Source: 1162T-S-0a-05 sp050299435 (GTDB lineage Bacteria > Pseudomonadota > Gammaproteobacteria > Pseudomonadales > Cellvibrionaceae). From it: a stretch of 13,100 nt of DNA. Below the pieces are notes generated by a model. The model was not told the origin of the DNA. It ran no database searches and was given only the letters and a program-made list of their open reading frames with translations. Numbering within the stretch: position 1 is the first letter of the stretch; every line of letters begins with the position of its first letter. Where the stretch lies: NCBI GenBank assembly GCA_050299435.1, contig JBNKVX010000086.1:1-13100 (forward strand), in the 5' to 3' direction. Shown one piece after another: positions 5,241 through 13,008 of the stretch. The position numbers and the translations under genes were made by a program.

Positions 5241-5324
5241 AAAGCAAGGCCTCCAGGTTTATGCTTTGTCTAAATTTTGTTGTAAAAAGGTTTCCAAATT
5301 AAAAGTAAAGATCCCAACGAGATA

Positions 5325-5338
5325 TTTAACAAGTTAAA
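5325..5338. promoter_or_regulatory. Palindrome TTTAAC-N2-GTTAAA upstream of the exbB-like gene
   Basis: A 6+6 inverted repeat with a 2-base centre in the 101-bp gap between the 101-aa gene and the exbB-like gene. It contains TTAAC-N2-GTTAA, the same 12-bp pattern found at 11801-11812 ahead of the first gene of the cluster. It may be a shared operator. Chance is possible in AT-rich gaps. Confidence 0.4.
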
Positions 5339-5341
5339 CAA

Positions 5342-5647
5342 CTATTCTATGTCGCTTAAAAATTCTATTTCTCGTTGATGTTCACTGCGCTCAATATGCC
5401 CAAATATGCTGTCTGCACTGTGACGATTGAGTGCCTGGTACAGCAAAGTATTATCTTCTGCTTGCTGCCAAGGCACGATATACAAGACCTTGGGTTGTTC
5501 CTGGTTACCTGTCACTGTAGTACTCAAAGTAACAACAGGACCATCTTGTGCCAAGGTAGTCTGTGCCCACATTGAACCAATAGTCGCAAAAATCATGAAA
5601 ATGAGTGTTTTGAACGATTGTTTTGTATAACCAGCAAGTAAATTCAT
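5342..5647 (-). CDS. Small exported protein of the motor operon, unknown function
   Basis: The 101-residue protein has a signal peptide: Lys9 and Lys13, a hydrophobic stretch, and likely cleavage after Thr-Leu-Ala33 before Gln-Asp. The mature part is only about 68 residues, with an early beta-like segment (Val-Val-Thr-Leu-Ser), a Val-Leu-Tyr-Ile-Val-Pro-Trp segment, and an acidic His/Arg/Glu-rich end. It begins 16 bp after the stop of the TPR lipoprotein gene, so it is almost certainly cotranscribed. No family is recognised. Its place between TPR lipoproteins and motor genes suggests a small periplasmic accessory subunit, but this is context only. Confidence 0.8.
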   Translation of the reverse strand: MNLLAGYTKQSFKTLIFMIFATIGSMWAQTTLAQDGPVVTLSTTVTGNQEQPKVLYIVPWQQAEDNTLLYQALNRHSADSIFGHIERSEHQREIEFLSDIE

Positions 5648-5663
5648 TATTAGTTACTCAATA

Positions 5664-6341
5664 TCAATTTGTTTGAATACGTCGTTCCAGGTCAATAATC
5701 CAACCACGCACTTTTTTATCGGGCTTAGGTAATAATCTTTGGCTGAGCTTGTAATTGTTTAAGGCGTCTTCATAACGACCCATGTACAAGTCATACAACA
5801 TGCCCAAATTCAAAACAGATTCCCGATGATGCGGCCAAGCCTCCAAAGCGCTTTTGTAGGTTTGTTCCGCTTCAGCAAATTTGCCTTGTTCCCGATACAA
5901 AATTCCAAGCTGAGAGTAAGCATCCATATTGTACTTATTCGTTTGAATCGCAAACTTAAATGCGCTTTCCGCCTCTTCTAAATTGCCTAAACTCCAGTTA
6001 GCCAAGCCGAGATTTACATAGGGCCCGGACAGTTTCGGATAAGTCTCGGTCATCAAGGTCCATAAACCGACCGCTTGTTTGTACTGTTTTGCAGCCATTG
6101 CGGCCTGTGCCCGTGCAAATTCCTGTTTTGCCTTGCCGGGAACATTTACTTGATTTTCCAGGTAAGGATTAGGAATTAACTCAATAGGCGTTAATTCTTC
6201 TTCCTTAGCGCTAGCGCTACTCTCAGCTTGCGCTTTCTGATCTGCTTTCCTCGGCTTTTTGGTAGGCGAGCCGCCGCAGTTTGCAATTAGCGCTAGCACT
6301 CCAACTAAAATAAAAAATCGTATTAACCTAGTAAATCGCAT
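5664..6341 (-). CDS. TPR-repeat lipoprotein (GltE-like by context)
   Basis: The 225-residue predicted lipoprotein has an N-terminal hydrophobic signal ending Leu-Ile-Ala-Asn-Cys22. Asn before the Cys is unusual for a lipobox. Gly-Gly-Ser after the Cys suggests outer-membrane sorting rather than inner-membrane retention. A charged linker (about 26-65) leads to about four tetratricopeptide repeats at about 70-205, with clear Leu-Gly-x-x-Tyr and Ala-x-x-x-Tyr/Phe-x-x-Ala patterns. Such repeats bind other proteins. The gene overlaps the end of the 948-aa TPR lipoprotein gene by 14 bp, which suggests translational coupling and membership in one complex. Small TPR lipoproteins accompany AglRQS-type motors in myxobacteria; equivalence here is inferred. 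Confidence 0.88.
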   Translation of the reverse strand: MRFTRLIRFFILVGVLALIANCGGSPTKKPRKADQKAQAESSASAKEEELTPIELIPNPYLENQVNVPGKAKQEFARAQAAMAAKQYKQAVGLWTLMTETYPKLSGPYVNLGLANWSLGNLEEAESAFKFAIQTNKYNMDAYSQLGILYREQGKFAEAEQTYKSALEAWPHHRESVLNLGMLYDLYMGRYEDALNNYKLSQRLLPKPDKKVRGWIIDLERRIQTN

Positions 6342-9174
6342 CGCTGCTTTCTAACCTCTTTTCTTTTTTACCGTAGCGAGCCGGAAGTAATTTGCCCAGT
6401 TCATCAAAGCTGCGTTTAACCCAGTCGTCATATATGCCGTCGTGAGAACGCGCCGAATTGGCTTCTAAAAGTTCAATGGCTTTTTCTTCAAAGGGAAAAG
6501 CCTGCTCTTCCAAAAGAATCTCATATTGCTCTAAAGCTAAATCATCCAATCCTTTGGGGCGTTGGGAATTGATTAAATCTTTACTCAACTGCGCATAGAT
6601 GGTGCCAATACGATGATTGGCCTCAGTCGAAAATTCTGCCACACCAAAATCCAGCACACGTTTATAGGATGCGAGCGTTTTGTCTAACGCTGATTTTTTC
6701 TTTTTCAAACTGGTTTTAAGTGGCAAGGTCAATTTGATTGCGCTGTAGCGTGAAAAATCCTCATTGGCAAATTTAATGCTGGCTGATGCTGCCAAATAAC
6801 GTGACCGTGCTGTACCTTTGCTGCCCGCACGCTTGTCTTCATCGATCAGTTTTTGTAACCAGTAATTTCGCTTGCCAATATCACCGGTTTTACCATACAG
6901 CTCAACAAGTTTTGCACGCGCTTCGGTAGCAATATCAAAGGGTTCTGGATATTTGTTTGCGTATTCCTTGTATTGTTCGATTGCATCATTCGTGCGACCA
7001 GATTTTTCATACAATTCCGCTGAGAGATAGTGTGATTGTCGGCGCATGTTGGGATCAGTCGTGCTTGCCGCCATGGACTGAAGCACACCTGCGGCTTTGC
7101 CCCACTGTTCACTTTCCTGGTAAATCACCGCAAGCTTTGCAGGAATACTCGCGGTTAAGGAATGATTCGGATAGCGTTTGCGGAAGTCCAGCAAGGTGCT
7201 TTCGGCTTCATTCCACTGCTTGAGTTCCATCATGTAATTTGCCGCATCAAACTGACCGCTGATAGCCGCATCACTGCCCGGAGAAATATTGCGTATCGCC
7301 AATAAACGTTGAATTGCTCCCTGTTTGTCACCGGTTGCCAATTGCGATTCAGACGAGCGATACATACACGCGGCTATACGTTCTTCAACCTGCTTCTTAT
7401 CGGGATCTTTCGCATCCATATAAGTCAGCACTTTACGATAGGCGGTTTCTGCCGCTTCGTATTCTTTTAAATCAAATTTGCTGTGACCCAGGATCAACCA
7501 GGACGTTTTCAACAAATCACGTTCGGGTTGGGGTTGCCACTCGGTCATGCGTGTTGCGATATTGGCTGCACGCGGAATATCACCCTGCTCAAAAATATCT
7601 TGAGCTGCTTTGGTTAATACGGCCGGCGCTTCTTTATGTAATGGATAATAGTCCGCAAAACTGATTCCGCTTTCGATGCGCCGCTTACGCCAGTACTCCA
7701 ATTGTTCCGGCGTAGCGGTAGTCATAATTTCTTCCATTGTGAGAATGGCAGCATAACCTGCTTCACCACCACGCTTTTTATCGAGATAGTTGTAAGCCAC
7801 TGCTTCATAGGCGTCCACAGCGGAATCGCGTTTGCCTGCCGAATAATAAGCCTCACCCATCAAGAACGTCATTTCTGGTGTGCGCGCATCTTTCGGGAAG
7901 GTTAAAACGTATTGGTTATACAAATCTGCAGCGGTGAGATAAAACGTGACGGGGTTTTCTTTCGGTGCGTCTTTTTTATCTTTCTGTTCTTCAATACTTT
8001 GTGCGCGCGCATGGTAGTAACTACTTAATTCATCAAGATAAATTTTTAGCGTAGGACGGATAATACTGCGCGCTTTCTCATCGCGTATGCGCCAAAACTC
8101 GCTGTTAATACCGTAGGTACGTACATATTCTTCTTTAGCAGGAAGAATCAAACTGGGGAAATTTCCTTCGTCATACACTTTGATTGCTTTAGAGCTAAAC
8201 GACGGTGCCTGGTCAGTAGTGGGAAAGTTTTTCACGTAATGTCGATAGACGTCGGCACTATCGCGATAACGTTTTTTCTCAAGATACAAATCACCGAGAT
8301 TCATGTAAAGCATGTACTCGTAATGACGTGGGCCCGTTTCAGCTAATGGCGGGCTCGAATATATTTCAGAAATACTTTCTGCACCATCGAGATAGGAAAA
8401 TGAAATACTGCAAACACGTAAAGTATCTGCCACCAGGTTACGCTGACTGTTGTTCAAATCTTCCAGCGACTGGCCTTCTACTAATACTGTGTCCAGCACT
8501 TCAGTAAAGGAATAAATCGCAGCGCGATAACGTCCGCGTTTGAATTTGGCCCAGCCTTCCATGTAAACCGCATTCATGTGAAAAGGTGTACCCTGACCTT
8601 TTTCTGCCACTTCCGCATAAAGTTGTTCTGCCAATTTATAGTCGCCATCACTGAAAGCTTGTTCTGCGCGACGGAACTCTGCTTCAGCAGCGAAATTTGA
8701 ACCGGGAAATTTTTCAACCAGTTCATCGAGCACGTTATTCGATTTTTTTAAATCACCACCCAAGGCGTAAGCTTTAGAAAGCTGATACAACAAACGCTCG
8801 TTTGAAGGCACACCATCCTCGCCTTGACGTTCGGAATTCAGCTCCACCAATTCCTCGTACATGGTGATCGCATCTTTAAAATATTCGCCTTGCTCCATCG
8901 CTTCGAGCTGGCGGTTTTCACTGCGAGCCATTTCGATATCCGCAAGGCGTATTAGAATACGATGTCGTGTGTCAGGGTCGTTGGCAACCTGCAAGGCTGC
9001 ACGATAACTGTCTTCGATCACGTCCAGAGGCACTTGCGGCACGGGCATGGGATCGTCAGGAATTTCTGCTTCTTCAAGGTCAGCGAGGTTTGGTCCGTAA
9101 TTAGGACCACGCGCCTGATAAAAACCACAGGCGCTAATGAGGGAGAAAAGAAAAAGTAGAAGTGCTAATCTCAC
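6328..9174 (-). CDS. Large TPR-repeat outer-membrane lipoprotein
   Basis: The 948-residue protein starts at GTG in a GTGA overlap with the stop of the 671-aa gene. The signal is short and hydrophobic with a good lipobox, Leu-Ile-Ser-Ala-Cys16, followed by Gly-Phe-Tyr. The Cys is not followed by Asp, so outer-membrane sorting is expected. The rest is an array of TPR or TPR-like helical hairpins from about residue 55 to 800, with recognisable repeats near 126-230, 285-320, 410-465, 535-600 and 640-760. Many have the Phe-Pro-x-Ser/Asp ending seen in BamD/YbgF-type repeats. Lys-rich and helical parts follow to the C-terminus. It is likely the main scaffold of the system, placed in the periplasm and anchored to the outer membrane. 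It recalls large TPR proteins of Glt-type complexes, but homology needs profile searches. Confidence 0.9.
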   Translation of the reverse strand: MRLALLLFLFSLISACGFYQARGPNYGPNLADLEEAEIPDDPMPVPQVPLDVIEDSYRAALQVANDPDTRHRILIRLADIEMARSENRQLEAMEQGEYFKDAITMYEELVELNSERQGEDGVPSNERLLYQLSKAYALGGDLKKSNNVLDELVEKFPGSNFAAEAEFRRAEQAFSDGDYKLAEQLYAEVAEKGQGTPFHMNAVYMEGWAKFKRGRYRAAIYSFTEVLDTVLVEGQSLEDLNNSQRNLVADTLRVCSISFSYLDGAESISEIYSSPPLAETGPRHYEYMLYMNLGDLYLEKKRYRDSADVYRHYVKNFPTTDQAPSFSSKAIKVYDEGNFPSLILPAKEEYVRTYGINSEFWRIRDEKARSIIRPTLKIYLDELSSYYHARAQSIEEQKDKKDAPKENPVTFYLTAADLYNQYVLTFPKDARTPEMTFLMGEAYYSAGKRDSAVDAYEAVAYNYLDKKRGGEAGYAAILTMEEIMTTATPEQLEYWRKRRIESGISFADYYPLHKEAPAVLTKAAQDIFEQGDIPRAANIATRMTEWQPQPERDLLKTSWLILGHSKFDLKEYEAAETAYRKVLTYMDAKDPDKKQVEERIAACMYRSSESQLATGDKQGAIQRLLAIRNISPGSDAAISGQFDAANYMMELKQWNEAESTLLDFRKRYPNHSLTASIPAKLAVIYQESEQWGKAAGVLQSMAASTTDPNMRRQSHYLSAELYEKSGRTNDAIEQYKEYANKYPEPFDIATEARAKLVELYGKTGDIGKRNYWLQKLIDEDKRAGSKGTARSRYLAASASIKFANEDFSRYSAIKLTLPLKTSLKKKKSALDKTLASYKRVLDFGVAEFSTEANHRIGTIYAQLSKDLINSQRPKGLDDLALEQYEILLEEQAFPFEEKAIELLEANSARSHDGIYDDWVKRSFDELGKLLPARYGKKEKRLESSDAIY

Positions 9175-11186
9175 TCTTCAACCTCCTCAGATCCATTCAC
9201 CTGCTCCTGAGAAGCTTCGGTTTCTTCAACAGTATTATTTTCTGTATTTTCGTCTTGATCTTCACCCGCCCCCGCTTCTTCGGCAGCTGCTTTTTCGGCT
9301 TCCATGTCATCCTGGTATTGTTTTTGTTGCGCTTCCAAATGTTCAATACGCGCTTTATCGTAAATTCGTGCAATGGATAAACGGCTTTGAGAGAGGTAAT
9401 GGTTAAGTCGGTTACGTTGCGCCAAAAGTACTCCCGCAACCTGATTACGCAGTTCCGTTTTAGCAAGATTTACGGTATTGTCGGTCGCGAGAATTTGATC
9501 ATCTAATTTTTGATTCGCTAATGCAATGCGCCGACGGTAACCGTTCATATCCGGTGCATTATTTAAAATATTCACCACACTTTGGTGATTGCGCTTTAAG
9601 TCAGTAATAGTGTTATCAAGTTGATTCAGGCTTTTAACAATTCGCCACATGCGTGTTGCATAACTTTCGCTGGCATCCCATAACAATAAACCTCTGTAGC
9701 GACGCATAGATTCAACATATTCATCAGCAAAAGGGTCGCTATCTTTTAAGGCGTCTACGGTTTTTTCTGAACGCACAACCCGGTCATACAAATCCTGTTG
9801 ATCGTCGGAAAGCAATGCAAAATAATCACGGCTGGCGGTAATTGTTTCAATCTGCTGAGCGAGCTTCGAGCGCTGCGTCTGCATATCTTCAATTTTACTT
9901 TTGAGCTCAGTTTCAGCAATGTATTCGTTTTTTGTGGTGCGACTGAATTCACGTTCATCAAGCATATCCTGATAAAAACCGAGTTTTTCTCGCCAGTCGT
10001 ACAACATTTCTTGCGCAGCCAATAAATCTCGCAACTCTTGTACAGAACTTTGAAATTGTTCGGTCGCAAATAATTTAATGAGATAACTTAATTGTGGGGC
10101 AAGTTGATTTTCCTCTGCGTAATGCAACCAATTTAACCCTTCGCTTTTTTCAATTTGCAGCGCTTCGAGAATACTATCACCCTCAATATTTGCGATTACT
10201 TCTTCAAGAACAAAAACTTCTTCAACAAAACGCGCCTCGGCAACTTTAAAATTTTCCAGCGCCAGGTTTTCTGCACCCAGTTTTTCATAAGCATAAGGAA
10301 CGGCCACAAGGGACTCTAAACTGTTTTCATCAAGCAACGAGCTACGCGCAAGAAAGGACCAGGGTTTTAATGCTGTTTTATAATCGCCCATATCGGCAGC
10401 GGCCCAACCGTATCCCAGTAATGCACGTGTTGCGTGTTTGCTGTCGCGGCGCACGTAGGAAAAACGGTCTATGGCTTTTTCAGGTTCATCATTAAGCAAA
10501 TGGCAGTAACCCGCCGCTGTCATCGCTTTATCAAATAAGGCGATGTGTTCTGTCTTGAAAAAATCTTCTTCCCAAAAATATTCATAGTATTCCAGGGCCT
10601 CATTGCAACGATCATTGCGTGCCAGCGCTGAGGCCATGTTGAAAACGACGTAAGGAACCCAAGATTCATCTATTTTTTCTTCGTGCATAAGCACGCCGGC
10701 TTCATCGAGACGGTTTTGCTTTATGGCTTGATGTATTTTAAGAACAGTAAGTTCATTGCGAACACGATCTTTGGGTTTTTCACTGATATGAGAAATTGCA
10801 TCGTCCACACCCACGTAATCTTCCTGGTAATAACGCAAGCGTGCGATAAAAAACCAGGCGGCATCGCGAGCTTCAACTGAGCGATTGCTTTCGAGTAAAC
10901 GATCGAAAATTTCTCCCGAATGCTTTTGTAGTCCATATGCAAGGGCAAACCCACCTTCCATAATTTCAGGATTGTCACCGTGGCCCTGAATACCACCGCG
11001 TTCTTTGGCGACCATCAGTTCAGTCAGGGCGTCGAGATATTCTTCCTGGTAGTAGTGATACAACGCGACGCCATAACGCAAATCAGCGACGGTTGATCTT
11101 GGCTCATCTTTTTTTCTTGCGTGCGCTGGCGAGATACTCAGAGCCAACAGCGCGAACGCTAGAAGACTGAATTTCAGAGTTCCCAT
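9171..11186 (-). CDS. Periplasmic TPR-like/coiled-coil protein (GltC-like by context)
   Basis: The 671-residue exported protein has a clean Sec signal peptide, with cleavage after Ala-His-Ala23. Residues about 35-350 hold divergent TPR-like hairpins (Leu-Arg-Tyr-Gly-Val-Ala-Leu-Tyr at the start, Gly-Tyr-Gly-Trp-Ala in the middle). Residues about 410-620 are long charged helices likely to form coiled coils. The last about 45 residues are an acidic Glu/Ala/Asn tail, probably disordered. Its start overlaps the end of the 204-aa gene by 13 bp and its stop overlaps the GTG of the TPR lipoprotein gene. A soluble periplasmic TPR protein of similar type belongs to the myxobacterial Glt machinery. That link is an inference from operon content, not recognised sequence identity. 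Confidence 0.87.
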   Translation of the reverse strand: MGTLKFSLLAFALLALSISPAHARKKDEPRSTVADLRYGVALYHYYQEEYLDALTELMVAKERGGIQGHGDNPEIMEGGFALAYGLQKHSGEIFDRLLESNRSVEARDAAWFFIARLRYYQEDYVGVDDAISHISEKPKDRVRNELTVLKIHQAIKQNRLDEAGVLMHEEKIDESWVPYVVFNMASALARNDRCNEALEYYEYFWEEDFFKTEHIALFDKAMTAAGYCHLLNDEPEKAIDRFSYVRRDSKHATRALLGYGWAAADMGDYKTALKPWSFLARSSLLDENSLESLVAVPYAYEKLGAENLALENFKVAEARFVEEVFVLEEVIANIEGDSILEALQIEKSEGLNWLHYAEENQLAPQLSYLIKLFATEQFQSSVQELRDLLAAQEMLYDWREKLGFYQDMLDEREFSRTTKNEYIAETELKSKIEDMQTQRSKLAQQIETITASRDYFALLSDDQQDLYDRVVRSEKTVDALKDSDPFADEYVESMRRYRGLLLWDASESYATRMWRIVKSLNQLDNTITDLKRNHQSVVNILNNAPDMNGYRRRIALANQKLDDQILATDNTVNLAKTELRNQVAGVLLAQRNRLNHYLSQSRLSIARIYDKARIEHLEAQQKQYQDDMEAEKAAAEEAGAGEDQDENTENNTVEETEASQEQVNGSEEVEE

Positions 11187-11788
11187 TCTTTGAAGTCAAA
11201 ATCCGGTTGCATGTTTGCAGTGGAATCCTTGATACGTAACTCCAGCATTTTGGGATCGTCATCTTTGTCGAGCATGATGGTAGTGCCGCGCTTGTAGTTA
11301 CGATTGTCGGGTCCTTCTCCAGTGAATATGGCAGTGATTTCGTGATTGCCTGTTTTCAGGTTCCCGACATACAGACGCTGTATGCCACCGCGAATCAAAG
11401 CGTCATTCTGGCGTGCGGTGTAAAGGTGGCTAGCGACGAGCTTGTCGTCAATGGAAATTTTTACCGCATCGAGCCGGAAAAATTCGCCGACATCCAGTGA
11501 AAGAAAAACCATGATTTGAGTATTGGCGGGGAAAAGCAGTTCCTCTTCAAGAATAAGCAGGTCACGGTTCAGTTCCAGTGCCGCTTTTTTTAAATCCTCC
11601 ACTTCATCAGAAAGTGGTGTGCGCGCATCTTCGCTATTGATGGCTTCCTCATCGGGGATCTCTTGTTCGACATCCTGGGCGAAGCTTGGCAAGGCCAGAG
11701 AAGCCGCCAATATCAGAGCATGCAGATATTTGTCAGCTATGAGTCTGACAAAAAAGCTTGCCAAAAATTGGCACAATTTAACACTCAC
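11174..11788 (-). CDS. Exported protein, first gene of the motor/TPR operon, unknown function
   Basis: The predicted protein has 204 residues. GTG at 11788 is preferred because GGAG (11799-11796) lies 7 bases upstream. An in-frame GTG at 11794 would leave a 1-base gap. The N-terminus is long, but a hydrophobic stretch ends with Pro-Ser-Phe-Ala before Gln-Asp, a good signal-peptidase site. The mature protein has an acidic segment, a short amphipathic helix (about 58-85), then what looks like a beta-sandwich domain (about 90-190). That domain includes Val-Gly-Asn-Leu-Lys-Thr-Gly-Asn-His-Glu, reminiscent of turn-rich carbohydrate- or protein-binding modules, though I cannot name a family. The 3' end overlaps the 671-aa gene by 13 bp, so it is translationally tied to the TPR proteins. 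Confidence 0.82.
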   Translation of the reverse strand: MSVKLCQFLASFFVRLIADKYLHALILAASLALPSFAQDVEQEIPDEEAINSEDARTPLSDEVEDLKKAALELNRDLLILEEELLFPANTQIMVFLSLDVGEFFRLDAVKISIDDKLVASHLYTARQNDALIRGGIQRLYVGNLKTGNHEITAIFTGEGPDNRNYKRGTTIMLDKDDDPKMLELRIKDSTANMQPDFDFKEWEL

Positions 11789-11800
11789 AGTCACTCTCCA

Positions 11801-11812
11801 TTAACATGTTAA
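11801..11812. promoter_or_regulatory. Perfect palindrome TTAACATGTTAA just before the operon's first ribosome-binding site
   Basis: A 12-bp perfect inverted repeat directly upstream of the GGAG of the 204-aa gene, next to a second small palindrome (TTAATTAA). It lies downstream of the candidate -10, so a bound protein could block elongation. The pattern TTAAC-N2-GTTAA recurs at 5325-5338. Confidence 0.42.
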
Positions 11813-11864
11813 TTAAGTTTAGCCTTGTCTAAGCAATGCGGGCTCAGTCTTTTGAGTAAACAAG

Positions 11865-11893
11865 AATATTTTGAGTTATGTGACACAGGTCAA
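11865..11893 (-). promoter_or_regulatory. Candidate sigma70 promoter of the motor/TPR operon
   Basis: On the minus strand TTGACC (plus 11888-11893) is followed 17 bp later by AATATT (plus 11865-11870), giving 5/6 and 4/6 consensus matches. Transcription would begin near 11858 and leave about a 70-nt leader that contains the TTAACATGTTAA palindrome. It sits in the 162-bp gap after apbE, where no obvious terminator is seen, so read-through from apbE is also possible. Confidence 0.48.
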
Positions 11894-11950
11894 AAACTAA
11901 TGCGGTTTATTCTGTCGACTCTAAAATTTAGATTAATAATTCGCCGGTTT

Positions 11951-12985
11951 TTAGGGTTCTGGCGGCGTTAAGCCCTCACTGTAATGCACTTTGCCACTCG
12001 CATCTATGAGGATACAGTCCACCCCTTGCAAACCATTGACCAAGTTCAAGCCTTTCTCAACACCTAAGACGAAAACACTTGTTGAAAGTGGATCAGAATC
12101 GAGTCCAAAGTCCGCTAATACAGTGACGCTAATTACCCCGTTTGCGGATTCACCTGTTTTCGGATTAATGATGTGATGCACACGTTTTCCACTACTTTCG
12201 TCGATAAAATACCGCTCATAATCCCCGGAAGTTGAAACAGCGGTGTTTTCAAGCGGTAAATAGATAACGGGTTCACTTTTTTGCTTATGCTCAGCACGCG
12301 GATTTTTAATTCCAACCAACCACGGTCGGCCGCGTTTATCGCCGAGAACACGGCTATCGCCACCGGCACTGACCATGGCGTGTTGCACGCCTAATTTTTG
12401 TAAGAGTGTAATACTGTTATCAACGGCATAACCTTTAGCGATGCCACCGAGATCGATTCGAATATCCGGGTGTTCATAAAATAAACGCTTCTTAGCCTTA
12501 TCCAAACGCAACCCCTTGTAATTCACTGCAGGGAGAAGCTTCTCGCGCTGCGCTGCACTGGGTTGCTTTTTCTCGCGGTAGTCGTAAAACCAACCGACAG
12601 AGGCGAAGGTGATATCAAAGGCGCCTGCAGTTTTTTCGCTGTACCAGAGTGATTTTTCGATGAGCAGATAAAGTTCATCAGTGAGCTCAACGGGATGTTT
12701 GGCGGCACTTGCATTGAGTTGCGCGAGTTCGCTCGTTTCTATCCAGGGTGAAAGTTGCTGATCAATGCGTTGCATTTCAGCAACAACAGCTTCAACACCG
12801 CGTTGCGCGATATTTTCATCTTCATGCCAAAGTGTAACGCCAATACGCGTACCCATCGCTTCAGCTTCGGCATACAACCAGCCTTCATTTTTCCAAGTGC
12901 GGAGATTTTCGTCTTTTGCAGCTGCATCTAAGGCAAAAACTGCGCTGAAAACAAGAATTAAAATATTTGTTTTAGAAAGGTACAA
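11951..12985 (-). CDS. apbE: FAD:protein FMN transferase (exported ApbE)
   Basis: The 344-residue ApbE enzyme joins FMN covalently to threonine of target flavoproteins in the periplasm, using FAD and Mg2+. The start is TTG at 12985, backed by GAGG 8 bases upstream and by the signal peptide that follows (cleavage near Ala-Ala-Ala23). Family motifs appear in order: Ala-Met-Gly-Thr at 43-46, Ser-Glu-Leu-Ala-Gln-Leu-Asn at 85-91, Gly-Ala-Phe-Asp-Ile-Thr at 121-126, Ile-Asp-Leu-Gly-Gly-Ile-Ala-Lys-Gly at 177-185, Ala-Gly-Gly-Asp at 207-210, Thr-Ser-Gly-Asp-Tyr at 252-256, His-His-Ile-Ile-Asn-Pro at 270-275, and Asp298-Pro-Leu-Ser-Thr302 for metal binding (Pro where Ala is usual). No target protein or Rnf/Nqr gene lies in the window. 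It follows a partial upstream gene by 23 bp. Confidence 0.95.
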   Translation of the reverse strand: MYLSKTNILILVFSAVFALDAAAKDENLRTWKNEGWLYAEAEAMGTRIGVTLWHEDENIAQRGVEAVVAEMQRIDQQLSPWIETSELAQLNASAAKHPVELTDELYLLIEKSLWYSEKTAGAFDITFASVGWFYDYREKKQPSAAQREKLLPAVNYKGLRLDKAKKRLFYEHPDIRIDLGGIAKGYAVDNSITLLQKLGVQHAMVSAGGDSRVLGDKRGRPWLVGIKNPRAEHKQKSEPVIYLPLENTAVSTSGDYERYFIDESSGKRVHHIINPKTGESANGVISVTVLADFGLDSDPLSTSVFVLGVEKGLNLVNGLQGVDCILIDASGKVHYSEGLTPPEP

Positions 12986-13008
12986 AACCTTAACCTCACA
13001 ACGCAGAA

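Noticed and set aside
5241..5341. Possible separate promoter before the exbB-like gene (TTTACA-N17-CATAAA)
   Set aside because: The start would fall inside the Shine-Dalgarno sequence, leaving almost no leader, so it is unlikely to work as drawn.
5375..5630. Plus-strand frames of 66-67 aa opposite the 101-aa gene
   Set aside because: They are antisense to a gene with a clear signal peptide and operon context, and have no signals of their own.
6846..7905. Several frames of 67-116 aa within the 948-aa TPR gene
   Set aside because: They are shadows of a long gene with clear lipobox and TPR content.
11871..11890. CRP-like half site (TGTGTCACA) between apbE and the operon
   Set aside because: The second half site at the proper spacing is missing, so it is not called as a CRP site.
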